The position numbers and the translations under genes are program-made. Below the pieces are notes generated by a model. The model was given only the letters and a program-made list of their open reading frames with translations. It ran no database searches and was not told the origin of the DNA. Below, piece by piece: positions 21,760 through 32,798 of a stretch of DNA of 64,000 nt (its first letter is position 1; each line of letters starts with the position of its first letter). The stretch lies in assembly GCA_039090855.1 (NCBI GenBank), contig CM077034.1, positions 17,369,303 to 17,433,302 of the forward strand, read 5' to 3'. The DNA comes from Macrothele yani (lineage: Eukaryota > Arthropoda > Arachnida > Araneae > Macrothelidae).

Positions 21760-22600
21760 AAAATCCAGTCTTTAGTAGGGGATATGATCACCCCAGACTG
21801 CGTTGCAGGATTTACAACGTCTGTCCATGCTGAGGACGAGGTTGTCAAGGAGCTGTTGAGGCATCGCGGCCCATTCCTCTTGTACCGCCAATCGCAGCTG
21901 CGGAATCGTTGCTGGCGGCTGGTGACGTGCTGCCAAGCGTCTCCCGAGAAGGTCTCAAACGTGTTCGATTGGATTTAGGTCCGGGGAACTCCATGCGTTG
22001 AATCTCTTCACTCTCCAACAGCTCTGCGACAGCTACTGTACGATGAGGTGTAGCGTTGTCGTCCATGAAGAGGAACTCAGGACCCACAGCACCTCTAAAC
22101 AGACGCACGTGAGGCAGGAGAATCTCGGTACAATGGCGGACACTAGTGACTGAACTTCCTTGGAAAATGTGGAGGTCAGTACGGCTACCAAGCATGATAC
22201 CGCCCCAAACGAGAGCTCCGCCACCTCGAAACCGGTCCCTTTCGATGATGTTGGAGGTGTGATTGCGTGTTCCTTGCTCTCTCCCCAGATGTGTATACGT
22301 TCAGAATCGCTTGTCAGACTAAATCGGCTCTCATCCGTAAAGAGAACTCGACCCCATTGCTGATATGTCCAGTTCTTGTGTTCCTGGCACCACAGAAACC
22401 GCCATCTCCGATGAGCAGGCGTTAATGGCACACACCGTACTGATCGTCGTGCAAATAGACCACCTTTGTGCAGCCTCTTGGCCACGGTAAAACGCAATAA
22501 TGGACGTCCAGTTGTCTGTTGCATGTGCCTTGCGATTTCTCCCGCTGTCTGCCTATTATCGCTCGGGTTCCTAATTGGGTTCACCCGGCGTAATATTGGG
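21760..22600 (-). pseudogene. Tc1-like transposase remnant
   Basis: Minus-strand pieces in order are NRQTAGEIARHMQQTTGRP, VRCVPLTPAHRRWRFLWCQE, the first catalytic site LFTDESRFSL, the second FLFMDDNATPHRTVAV, and the C-terminal end LSMDRRCKSCNAVWGDHIPY. The DNA-binding N-terminus is missing where the SINE-C cluster begins. The region that should read SPDLNPIE is shifted to GPKSNRTRLRPSRE. Frame changes occur near 22200 and 21950. It is related to family T1 but clearly diverged from it. Confidence 0.88.
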
Positions 22601-22604
22601 AGCC

Positions 22605-23515
22605 AAGGGGGTTATAACGAAGTGAATTTCTCCGTCATTTTTATCCGCGCCGGGGTTCGAACCCGGGTCCACTCATTCCGGAATAAGTTGCTCTACCAGT
22701 TGAGCTACGCGGACATGTATTCTGATTCCTATCTGCCTTTATGTCGTGTGCGTCCTTCTGGCAGGTACGTCACATCTCCTGGTACGTTACATCATCTCCC
22801 CCTTATTTTTCTTTTTTTCTTTCGAAGTGCTGCTCATATTTTTCCTATCTCGCGGTGTGGAAATAACATCACACCAATGCGAGATTTTGAACGGTCGGGT
22901 CATCCGGATAGTTCGGGCGCCATTATAACGAAGTGAATTTCTCCGTCATTTTTGGTCTACGCCGGGATTCGAACCCGAGGCCGCTTATTCCGGAACAAGT
23001 TGCTCTACCAATTAAGCTACGCGGACATTTTATTCTGATTGCTATCTGCCTTTATGTCGTGTGCGTCCTGCTGGCAGGTACGTCACATCTCCCCCCCCCC
23101 GAAAGAGGGCCGGGGGCATGGCCCACGGATCAGCCGTGACCATGAATCGCTGCAGCAGACAACCACTGTAGAACTCCCCGTCAATCTGGTGTGTGGAATG
23201 CAACGTCACACACATTTATTTTTCGAAGCACTGGAGAAGGGATTCTCTGATTTTTCCTATCTCGCGGTGTGGAAATAACATCACACCAATGCGAGATTTT
23301 GAACGGTCGGGTCATCCGGGTAGTTCGGGCGCCATTATAACGAAGTAAATTTCTCCGTCATTTTCGGTCTACGCCGGGATTCGAACCCGAGTACGCTTAT
23401 TCCGGAACAAGCAGCTCTACCAACTGAGCTACGCAGACATGTATTCTGATTCCTATCTGCCTTTATGTCGTGTGCGTCCTTCTGGCAGGTACGTCACATC
23501 TCCTGGTACGTTACA
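22605..23515 (-). repeat. SINE-C ('S329') cluster, three units, minus orientation
   Basis: tRNA-like heads in reverse orientation lie at 22643-22714, 22953-23026 and 23365-23438. The sequence between them matches the plus cluster at 18935-19790, including the outer GTACCAGGAGATGTGACG edge. The copy at 23365-23438 is the best preserved (acceptor GTCTGCG against CGTAGAC, D-arm TAGCTCAGTTGGTAGAGC), but its anticodon loop has eight bases. A C-rich segment with unrelated sequence sits in the second body at about 23088-23200. Confidence 0.85.
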
Positions 23516-25009
23516 GGGTGTCGAGTGGATTGTGATTCTGCGATTCCCTGATTTAGGGCTGACGCAGCTTCAGAATCCACTGACGGGGCGTTGTGTTTCA
23601 CACAGCAGACTTTCCTTTGGGAGTCAAAGGGTCCGCTGTGTGCCGCAATATTTTTGTGAACGTCTAGACTTAAAATAAAAAGCATAAGTGAAGTGATTTT
23701 CTAAGTTCCGGTTCCAAAAGTTATATATATATTCTCCAAATAATCTAGGGTTGAGCACACATATTGTAGTTAACGATACACTCATCATGGAACTGAGACA
23801 AAATTAACAACAAAAACAATTTATTGGTTATGATTTGGCATAATAATAAATATACGCTCATGATACTAGCAAAAAATGATTTAAGACTCTCTGACAGGAA
23901 CCTGTACTCAAGTACTTATTTGCGCATAGAATTTATTTACTCTAACGGAAGACTCGTATGGACTGATCCGATAAACAAGGTATGAGGGGACACCAAAAAA
24001 AGAATAGGATGGATTTCCTACCTTAACCTCCGAATCTGGCCTAGATATCGCGCTGCTGACCACTCCTGAGCCGGGAGAATTCTCGTCAGCCAAACACTGT
24101 TATCGTGGTTCCTCCACCTAGGGTACTGGTCTGCGATGTCTGCCCCGGTCCGTCAAACTTGGTGCGGGCCCTCGTCATCCTTTGCCGGGTTCCTTTCCGT
24201 AGCACCTCGTTTTGTATCCTCCATCCATGTCGGGACACGGTACGTAGTTACGGATGTCCTGCTGCAATATTTGGCAGCGATTAAGCTGCCAGTCTCTGAT
24301 ACCTCATGGCTGTGTCCACGTTTTGGACCACAAAAAAAAAAAAAAAAAAACAAGTGACAAGTCACCAGTAACAAAAAACAAGTGCAAGTCAAGCACCTCG
24401 ACTTAGAAGAACAAGTGAAAAGATGAAAGTGACCAAGTTCTTCTCTTCCCTTGTTAAAATTTTCGACGCCCCCCAAGAAGACTCACACTACCTCAAAATA
24501 TCCCATCATCCAATCACTTGCTGGCAAACGCAAGCCTCCCTGAATTAAATTCCCCAGCGTAGATCTTACTGGTCAGAGAATTAACATTTTGATCTTCCAT
24601 TCGTTAGGGGGCCAAGATTCCTACCCGCTCCAGTGAAATTCTGAGAACCCCTGAAGTTACGTTTGCCGAGTGATACAGCCACCGGCCATAAATCCTTACC
24701 CCAATTAAACTGTTAGGCCAGGTTCCAACAAGTCTCCAGTCGGCCCAACACGCATTGTTGATGCTATAGACGGTGGACACTTCTATTGCCCCCATAAAAC
24801 ATACAACAAAGCCAGCTCGCCGATGGCTGTCGCCAGCGTTTACTCCTTACAGTGTCGGTCTTGTCCTGTGACGCCTTGTGCTGGGAGAGGGGAGACGGAG
24901 AGAAAAAAAAGAAAAGATTCACCCGAAAGTATATGGCAAAATAAAACGTACTCCTTCTTCAAAAAAATACATGAATTAATAAAAATGAATAAATAAATAA
25001 ATAAATAAA
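23516..25009. other. Unassigned interval
   Basis: No coding or mobile feature could be recognised. It contains an A run at 24331-24350 and an (AATA)n run at 24985-25010. The part 24100-24330 is less AT-rich and may belong to an unrecognised element. Frames here are short and unlike known proteins. Confidence 0.35.
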
Positions 25010-25362
25010 CTAGGGAATGGGTTTTCGACCTAAATGTGCAGCGCTCAGTTTGGGCGCTGTCACATGCCGTCTGTCTCTTCTCGCCTGTAGGACAATATAC
25101 CGGTCGTCCGCCGCCGTGGTTGCTCTTGGACGACCACTGCTAAACTCTCGGACAGCTGTTCCTGGCGTTTGAAATGCTCTCCAAGCTCGTGAAACGATGC
25201 TGTGAGCAATCCCGAACTCCTCGGCCACACTAGTCACACTTCGACCTTCTTCTAACTTCCCAATGACGCGACCTCGAGTAAAGTCATCCAGATGTCGCCT
25301 ACTGGATTGCCTGTTGGCCATATCCCACGGTGGCAGCAACCCGACGTCGTTCAAACCGATGT
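25010..25362 (-). pseudogene. Tc1-like transposase, N-terminal fragment
   Basis: From an ATG near 25323 the minus strand reads MANRQSSRRHLDDFTRGRVI, then a helix-turn-helix (SVAEEFGIAHSIVSRAWRAF) and the linker SSGRPRATTAADDRYIVLQ. It ends at HLGRKPIP beside an (AATA)n run, so the catalytic domain is missing. It resembles family T1 in layout but differs in sequence. The composite element at 25398-26484 is inserted just upstream of its start, between two copies of AATTGCTGAGCG. Confidence 0.85.
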
Positions 25363-25397
25363 ACACCGTGCAATAGCTTTCACGGAATTGCTGAGCG

Positions 25398-26484
25398 GAT
25401 GCAGGATTTGTCATTTTTATGTAGGACTTCCATCCACAGGGAGTAGAGTTTAGGTCCCAGCCACCTACACCGAGATCGCCTTTTGGGCAGGACACAGAAA
25501 CGGAAGGAATGAGAGCAAGTCTAGCGACTTTGACAGAACAGTTTGTAGTGAGATTAGAGTACAGTAGATGGCGCCACCGTCTTCTTGTAGGACTTCCGTC
25601 TACAGGGAGTAGAGTTTAGGTCCCAGCCACCTACAGCGAGATCGCCTTTTGGGCAGGACACAGAAACGGAAGGAATGAGAGCAAGTCTATAGCGACTTTT
25701 GACAGAACAGTTTGTAGTGAGATTAGAGTACAGTAGATGGCGCCACCGTCTTCTTGTAGGACTTCCGTCCACAGGGAGTAGAGTTTAGGTCCCAGCCACC
25801 TACAGCGAGAACGCCTTTTGGGCAGGACACAGAAACGGAAGGAATGAGAGCAAGTCTAGCGACTTTGACAGAACAGTTTGTAGTGAGATTAGAGTACAGT
25901 AGATGGCGCCACCGTCTTCTTGTAGGACTTCCGTCCACAGTGAGTAGAGTTTAGGTCCCAGCCACCTACAGCGAGATCGCCTTTTGGGCAGGACACAGAA
26001 ACGGAAGGAATGAGAGCAAGTCTAGCGACTTTGACAGAACAGTTTGTAGTGAGATTTGAGTACAGTAGATGGCGCCACCGTCTTCTTGTAGGACTTCCGT
26101 CCACAGTGAGTAGAGTTCAGGTCCCAGCCACCTACAGCGAGATCGCCTTTTGGGCAGGACACAGAAACGGAAGGAATGAGAGCAAGTCTAGCGACTTTGA
26201 CAGAACAGTTTGTAGTGAGATTAGAGTACAGTAGATGGCGCCACCGTACAAGTACGATATTGCACATAGATGGGTGAGAGAATTTCAGGGGGGACATAGG
26301 AAGGGATACCCATTTTACCAGTGTGTCCAGCCTGGGGGCCGTCACTTTACGTGCTCGTCCGATGCACGGCGGATATTCAGCGATTGTTAGTAAATCACAC
26401 CATCTCTGAAAGATCAGCCCAGGTTCGAACCTGAGGACACAGCATCGATAGCCTGAAACACTAACCACTAAGCCATCCGCGGCA
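25398..26484 (-). mobile_element. Composite retroposon 'C166' copy 2, with 12-bp target-site duplication
   Basis: AATTGCTGAGCG is present at 25386-25397 and again at 26485-26496, flanking the element. On the minus strand a tRNA-like head (A-box-like TGGCTTAGTGG, B-box GGTTCGAACC) is followed by a unique body, five 166-bp units and a short unique stretch next to the duplication (25398-25409). The insertion lies in the 5' region of a Tc1 fragment, which shows the composite moves as one unit. Confidence 0.88.
25410..26247 (-). repeat. 166-bp tandem array, 5 units
   Basis: GGTCCCAGCC recurs at 25453, 25619, 25788, 25954 and 26120 (166 bp apart, once 169 because of three extra bases in CTATAGCGACTTTT). 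It is the same unit as at 1813-3140 and 57752-58582. Confidence 0.95.
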
Positions 26485-26682
26485 AATTGCTGAGCGTACA
26501 CCGCCCGTGTGCTTTATACCCTTCCGACATTCCCCCTGCCTGCCTACGTCATGCTGCATTTGTGCGCATGCCCTACCGTACCGGACCCTAGTCTATTTCC
26601 TGAGTGGTCTTTCGGTCCGTTCTGCCTGCTCGTTCCGCTGTTATGCTAATTTCTCCTCTTCGTCCGTAATTTTTGCACACCA

Positions 26683-27146
26683 GTTTACATCTACGCCCCT
26701 GCCGGAGAAACAATGCAATATTTTAAAAGGAAAATATTCCGGAAGTGTTTATCGACGTGAGTGGTACCGGTCCACGAACGAATAAAAACGCAATTTACTT
26801 TTACGTCCCCTAGCGGAAAATCTGTGCATAACTTGAAAAAGTGACTATACCTAAGATACTCTTCGACATAAATGGAATCGAAAGATGAAACAATTTTTTG
26901 AATCGGATGTTTAGAAGCAAATATCTGGAATAAGATGTGTTTTTTGAATTTGATATGTGCATTTACGCACTCTAGCGGCGAAACTGTACATCGTAAAAAA
27001 AAAAAAAAAAAAATAAAACGCGATGAAGGAGCATCATTTGCATATTTCAAGCTTCCCAACGCAAAAAGGATTTTTCAAATCGGACTGATACTTGCATAGC
27101 TATGGTGTCTAAAGGCGGACAGACGGACAAACTGATAACATAAGCT
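26683..27146 (+). mobile_element. Repeat element 'E' copy 1 (short)
   Basis: It shares ordered motifs with 54840-56120: CATCTACGCCCCTGCCGG, ATTCCGGAAG...TTATCGACGTGAGTGG, AGATACTCTTCGACATAAAT, CGGCGAAACTGTACATCGTA and the end GGACAGACGGACAAACTGATAAC. No protein is encoded. The conserved end GACGGACAAA is also used by the R147 family. Confidence 0.65.
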
Positions 27147-27285
27147 TGATCTTTTTTTTTAACAAAAGACATGCCAAAAATTGTTACAACCCTATTTAGG
27201 AAATTTATAAGCTCCAACAGAAAATAAAATGACTGATTCACTCGTATTAATGACAAAAAAAAAAAAAAAAAAAAAGGAAATCATT

Positions 27286-29130
27286 GTCGCGCCGTTTCTC
27301 TTACGATGTACGTGATTCGAATTTCCGAGTGCCTGTGGCTCAGTGGTTAAAGGCGTGCGTTACCTGTTCAACCATCCCTGCGACTGCCACAGAGAAACCT
27401 CAGGTTCGATCCCAGGGGGTACGAACGCTAGAACCACTAAATATCCCCCGTGCTTCGGCAGGGCAGGTTAAGCCGTCGGAAAGAAATCATTGTCGCGCCG
27501 TTTCCTTTACGATGTACGCGATTCGAATTTCGGGGTGCCCGTGGCTCAGTGGTTAAAGGCGTGCGTTACCTGTTCAACCATCCCTGCGACTGCCACAGAG
27601 AAACCTCAGGTTCGATCATAGGGGGTACGAACGCTAGAACCACTAAATATCCCCCGTGCTTCGGAAGGGCAGGTTAAGCCGTCGGAAAGAAATCATTGTC
27701 GCGCCGTTTCCTTTACGATGTACGTGATTCGAATTTCCGAGTGCCCGTGGCTCAGTGGTTAAAGGCGTGCGTTACCTGTTCAACCAGCCCTACGACTGCC
27801 ACAGAGAAACCTCAGGTTCGATCATAGGGGGTACGAACGCTAGAACCACTAAATATCCCCCGTGCTTCGGAAGGGCAGGTTAAGCCGTCGGAAAGAAATC
27901 ATTGTCGCGCCGTTTCCTTTACGATGTACGTGATTCGAATTTCCGAGTGCCCGTGGCTCAGTGGTTAAAGGCGTGCGTTACCTGTTCAACCAGCCCTACG
28001 ACTGCCACAGAGAAACCTCAGGTTCGATCATAGGGGGTACGAACGCTAGAACCACTAAATATCCCCCGTGCTTCGGAAGGGCAGGTTAAGCCGTCGGAAA
28101 GAAATCATTGTCGCGCCGTTTCCTTTACGATGTACGTGATTCGAATTTCGGGGTGCCCGTGGCTCAGTGGTTAAAGGCGTGCGTTACCTGTTCAACCAGC
28201 CCTACGACTGCCACAGAGAAACCTCAGGTTCGATCCCAGGGGGTACGAACGCTAGAACCACTAAATATCCCCCGTGCTTCGGAAGGGCAGGTTAAGCCGT
28301 CGGAAAGAAATCATTGTCGCGCCGTTTCTTTTACGATGTACGTGATTCGAATTTCCGAGTGCCCGTGGCTCAGTGGTTAAAGGCGTGCGTTACCTGTTCA
28401 ACCAGCCCTGCGACTGCCACAGAGAAACCTCAGGTTCGATCCCAGGGGGTACGAACGCTAGAACCACTAAATATCCCCGTGCTTCGGCAGGGCAGGTTAA
28501 GCCGTCGGAAAGAAATCATTGTCGCGCCGTTTCCTTTACGATGTACGTGATTCGAATTTCGGGGTGCCCGTGGCTCAGTGGTTAAAGGCGTGCGTTACCT
28601 GTTCAACCAGCCCTACGACTGCCACAGAGAAACCTCAGGTTCGATCCCAGGGGGTACGAACGCTAGAACCACTAAATATCCCCCGTGCTTCGGAAGGGCA
28701 GGTTAAGCCGTCGGAAAGAAATCATTGTAGCGCCGTTTCCTTTACGATGTACGTGATTCGAATTTCCGAGTGCCTGTGGCTCAGTGGTTAAAGGCGTGCG
28801 TTACCTGTTCAACCAGCCCTACGACTGCCACAGAGAAACCTCAGGTTCGATCCCAGGGGATACGAACGCTAGAACCACTAAATATCCCCCGTGCTTCGGA
28901 AGGGCAGGTTAAGCCGTCGGAAAGAAATCATTGTCGCGCCGTTTCTTTTACGATGTACGTGATTCGAATTTCCGAGTGCCCGTGGCTCAGTGGTTAAAGG
29001 CGTGCGTTACCTGTTCAACCAGCCCTTCGACTGCCACAGAGAAACCTCAGGTTCGATCCCAGGGGGTACGAACGCTAGAACCACTAAATATCCCCCGTGC
29101 TTCGGATGGGCAGGTTAAGCCGTCGGACCC
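27286..29130 (+). repeat. 206-bp tandem array of a SINE-B head, nine units ('H206')
   Basis: TGGCTCAGTGG recurs at 27336, 27542, 27748, 27954, 28160, 28366, 28571, 28777 and 28983 (206 bp, once 205). Each unit has an A-box-like TGGCTCAGTGG and a B-box GGTTCGATCCC (decayed to GGTTCGATCAT in some), then ACCACTAAATATCCCCCGTG from the SINE-B body and a leader GAAATCATTGTCGCGCCG. The last unit runs directly into the SINE-B body at 29131. Up to nine internal Pol III promoters therefore precede one SINE body. Whether any is transcribed cannot be seen. Confidence 0.93.
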
Positions 29131-29304
29131 TGGGTACTAGCTCCGTGGTGATAAATAAGGGCGTCTTCCTCACTCTTGTGTCCCTTTCCTAGTCGGCACT
29201 CTAGCCCAAATCTCCTAGCTTCCTATTTCTAAGGGTTGTTGAAGACCTAGGATCAGACACTCCAATCCTAAAATTCGCTACAGATGATCTGATCTAATCT
29301 AATC
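29131..29304 (+). mobile_element. SINE-B body and tail
   Basis: GATAAATAAGGGCGTCTTCC, CTCTAGCCCAAATCTCCTAG and AAGGGTTGTTGAAGACC are shared with the SINE-B copies at 29548 and 29847. It ends in a (GATCT)n-like tail. Its tRNA-like head is the last unit of the H206 array. Confidence 0.85.
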
Positions 29305-29307
29305 TAC

Positions 29308-29525
29308 GCCACCCCTGTGGCGTAATTGTCTAAGCGATGGCTCCTGATCATTCTTCCCAGATGGGTCCGGGTTCGAATCCCGGTGAGGCACGGATGTCGT
29401 GTTTGTCTTACGGCACTCGCTCTCTACCTTCCCTGGAACCAGTGGCCCCTAAATTAGAGGCAGGCGACTGCTTATAGCCGAATAAATTGCTCACCGTGGT
29501 CGTCAAACCTCCAATAAAAATTAAT
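29308..29525 (+). mobile_element. SINE-A copy
   Basis: Head GCCACCCCTGTGGCGTAATT with a decayed A-box, B-box GGTTCGAATCC, then the SINE-A body (CCCTTCCCTGGAACCAGTGG-like, GCGACTGCTTATAGCC) ending AACCTCCAATAAAAATTAAT. It is inserted in or beside the (GATCT)n tail of the preceding SINE-B. Confidence 0.9.
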
Positions 29526-29547
29526 AAATATGATCTACTACAGCATC

Positions 29548-29846
29548 GTGGCAGCGGATGGCCTAGTGGTCAGCGTTCGTGAATACCATGTTGAAACCTC
29601 AGGTTCGATCCCGGTCAGGTGCGAACTTTCGGACCACTAAATATCCGCCGTGTGCCGGATGGGGCCCCTCGTGTAATAAATAAGGGCGTCTTCCTCCCCC
29701 TTTCTACCTCGCTTCCTAGTGACTTTCCTATGGGGCACTCTAGCCCAAATCTCCTAGCTTCCTATTTCTAAGGGTTGTTTAAGAATTGGGGTCAGACATT
29801 CCCTTCCTAAAATCCCCTACATATGATCTGATCTGATTTGATCTAC
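29548..29846 (+). mobile_element. SINE-B, full-length copy
   Basis: The tRNA-like head (GCGGATGGCCTAGTGGTCAG with A-box-like TGGCCTAGTGG, B-box GGTTCGATCCC) is followed by ACCACTAAATATCCGCCGTG, the body, and a tail GATCTGATCTGATTTGATCT. This copy shows the normal SINE-B order of one head and one body, against which the nine-head array can be judged. Confidence 0.88.
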
Positions 29847-30392
29847 GTGGCCGTGTATGGCCTAGTGGTCAACTTTCGAGACTGCTACGGAGAAACCTCG
29901 CGTTCGATCCTAGGCAGGTGCGAACGCTCAAACCAATAAATATCCGCTGTGCGTCGGATGGGCAGGTTAAGCAGTCGGATCCGGGGTTTAAGCCCCGTGG
30001 TGGCCTTCCTCCACTTTTCTACCTCGCTTCCGTGTCAATTTCCTAGCCGCCTCCGGTGGCGCAGTGGTCTAACCGAAGGCTTCTGGTCATTCGTCCGAAA
30101 AGGGACCGGGTTCGAATCCCGTGGAGGCATTGATGTTGTGTTTGTCTAACGGCACTGGCCCTCTCCCTTCCCTGGAACCAGTGACCTTAAATTAGGGACG
30201 GGTGACTGCTTATAGCCCATTGAGTTGGTTACGGTGGTCGTTAAACCTCCTAACTAACTAACAAACAAACAAACAAAAATTCCTATCGGGCACTGTAGCC
30301 CTAATTTCCTAGCTTCCTGTTTCTGAGGGTTGTTTAAGACCTGGGGTCAGACACTCCCTTCCTAAAATCCTCTGCATATGATATGATCTTAT
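29847..30392 (+). mobile_element. SINE-B copy split by SINE-A
   Basis: The head ACGTGGCCGTGTATGGCCTA and B-box GTTCGATCC precede the body to 30045. SINE-A follows, then the body resumes at 30286 (ATCGGGCACTGTAGCCC) and ends in ATATGATATGATCTT. The 135-bp array begins directly after this tail. Confidence 0.88.
30046..30276 (+). mobile_element. SINE-A inserted in SINE-B
   Basis: The head GCCGCCTCCGGTGGCGCAGT (A-box-like TGGCGCAGTGG), B-box GGTTCGAATCC and SINE-A body end in an (AAAC)n tail. AATTTCCTA at 30037-30045 and AAATTCCTA at 30277-30285 form a 9-bp target duplication with one mismatch. Confidence 0.92.
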
Positions 30393-32260
30393 TTTTTTTT
30401 TATTGGAGGTTTAACGACCACCGTGAGCAACTCAATGGGCTATAAGCAGTCGCCCGTCCCTAATTTAGGGTCACTGGTTCCAGGGAAGGGAGAGAGCCAG
30501 TGCCGTAAGACAAACACAACATCCATTCATTGATTGATTGGAGGTTTAACGACCACCGTGAGCAACTCAATGGGCTATAAGCAGTCGCCCGTCCCTAATT
30601 TAGGGTCACTGGTTCCAGGGAAGGGAGAGAGCCAGTGCCGTAAGACAAACACAACATCCATTCATTGATTGATTGGAGGTTTAACGACCACCGTGAGCAA
30701 CTCAATGGGCTATAAGCATTCGCCCGTCCCTAATTTAGGGTCACTGGTTCCAGGGAAGGGAGAGAGCCAGTGCCGTAAGACAAACACAACATCCATTCAT
30801 TGATTGATTGGAGGTTTAACGACCACCGTGAGCAACTCAATGGGCTACAAGCAGTCGCCCGTCCCTAATTTAGGGTCACTGGTTCCAGGGAAGGGAGAGA
30901 GCCAGTGCCGTAAGACAAACACAACATCCATTCATTGATTGATTGGAGGTTTAACGACCACCGTGAGCAACTCAATGGGCTATAAGCAGTCGCCCGTCCC
31001 TAATTTAGGGTCACTGGTTCCAAGGAAGGGAGAGAGCCAGTGCCGTAAGACAAACACAACATCCATTCATTGATTGATTGGAGGTTTAACGACCACCGTG
31101 AGCAACTCAATGGGCTATAAGCAGTCGCCCGTCCCTAATTTAGGGTCACTGGTTCCAAGGAAGGGAGAGAGCCAGTGCCGTAAGACAAACACAACATCCA
31201 TTCATTGATTGATTGGAGGTTTAACGACCACCGTGAGCAACTCAATGGGCTATAAGCAGTCGCCCGTCCCTAATTTAGGGTCACTGGTTCCAGGGAAGGG
31301 AGAGAGCCAGTGCCGTAAGACAAACACAACATCCATTCATTGATTGATTGGAGGTTTAGCGACCACCGTGAGCAACTCAATGGGCTATAAGCAGTCGCCC
31401 GTCCCTAATTTAGGGTCACTGGTTCCAGGGAAGGGAGAGAGCCAGTGCCGTAAGACAAACACAACATCCATTCATTGATTGATTGGAGGTTTAACGACCA
31501 CCGTGAGCAACTCAATGGGCTATAAGCAGTCGCCCGTCCCTAATTTAGGGTCACTGGTTCCAAGGAAGGGAGAGAGCCAGTGCCGTAAGACAAACACAAC
31601 ATCCATTCATTGATTGATTGGAGGTTTAACGACCACCGTGAGCAACTCAATGGGCTATAAGCAGTCGCCCGTCCCTAATTTAGGGTCACTGGTTCCAAGG
31701 AAGGGAGAGAGCCAGTGCCGTAAGACAAACACAACATCCATTCATTGATTGATTGGAGGTTTAACGACCACCGTGAGCAACTCAATGGGCTATAAGCAGT
31801 CGCCCGTCCCTAATTTAGGGTCACTGGTTCCAGGGAAGGGAGAGAGCCAGTGCCGTAAGACAAACACAACATCCATTCATTGATTGATTGGAGGTTTAAC
31901 GACCACCGTGAGCAACTCAATGGGCTATAAGCAGTCGCCCGTCCCTAATTTAGGGTCACTGGTTCCAGGGAAGGGAGAGAGCCAGTGCCGTAAGACAAAC
32001 ACAACATCCATTCATTGATTGATTGGAGGTTTAACGACCACCGTGAGCAACTCAATGGGCTATAAGCAGTCGCCCGTCCCTAATTTAGGGTCACTGGTTC
32101 CAGGGAAGGGAGAGAGCCAGTGCCGTAAGACAAACACAACATCCATTCATTGATTGATTGGAGGTTTAACGACCACCGTGAGCAACTCAATGGGCTATAA
32201 GCAGTCGCCCGTCCCTAATTTAGGGTCACTGGTTCCAGGGAAGGGAGAGAGCCAGTGCCG
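30390..32260 (-). repeat. 135-bp tandem array of the SINE-A body, 14 units ('S135'), between target duplications
   Basis: GGAGGTTTA recurs every 135 bp from 30405 to 32160 (exactly 13 steps). The unit is the SINE-A body on the minus strand, from TGGATGTTGTGTTTGTC through TTAAACCTCCAATC plus an AATCAATCAATGAA spacer. The tRNA-like head is absent. A T run on the left (30392-30400) is the A-tail of the minus-strand element. TGATATGATCT flanks the whole array at 30379-30389 and 32261-32271, an 11-bp duplication inside the SINE-B tail. Units are nearly identical. Confidence 0.92.
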
Positions 32261-32271
32261 TGATATGATCT

Positions 32272-32580
32272 GATCAACCAGCCTAAGTGGCGCGGGTTCA
32301 ACCCTGACTGGGGTGTAAGGATTATCTCGGGGAAGTGCTAAAAAATATTTAAACTTTGGTGTTTTTTTTTCTGTATTAAAACCTGAAGTTAAAATACGAA
32401 AAAACCCTGTCGTCAGTTTCGCGAAATACGAAAAAAACCTGAAATGGATTTTTCTGAAAGAAACGGAAATTTCTGAGAAAATCGGGCATTCACCGGCAAC
32501 TTTGCTACACGTTATTTTCAGAAATTTTCCATGAATTCACATACCTCATTTTTTTTTACAGCCTGCTTCCTCTTTGCATA
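32272..32580. other. AT-rich spacer
   Basis: It has a B-box-like GGGTTCAACCCT near 32296 without a matching A-box, and several A or T runs. Nothing else supported. Confidence 0.4.
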
Positions 32581-32798
32581 TACACTGGTGTTCAAAATTA
32601 AGTAAATTTGCACATTTTGTCAATTTTCACGAAAAAGTATGGAACCAAAGGTACAAATTATACCGCCGAATAAGAATGCAAATTTGCTGTCTCGAATACG
32701 TGGCTTTTTCCCCGATTAGTTTGCTCGTACTCCTCGGCGACATTCGTTGTGTTTTTTACAGGAGTTGGTTCAACTTCATAAGCAATCAGGTAAAATAA

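Noticed and set aside
24010..24360. Possible coding or SINE sequence in the less AT-rich patch
   Set aside because: No A-box/B-box pair, no recognisable protein and no second copy in the window.
30262..30276. (AAAC)n run as an independent microsatellite
   Set aside because: It is the 3' tail of the SINE-A copy, directly followed by the target duplication.
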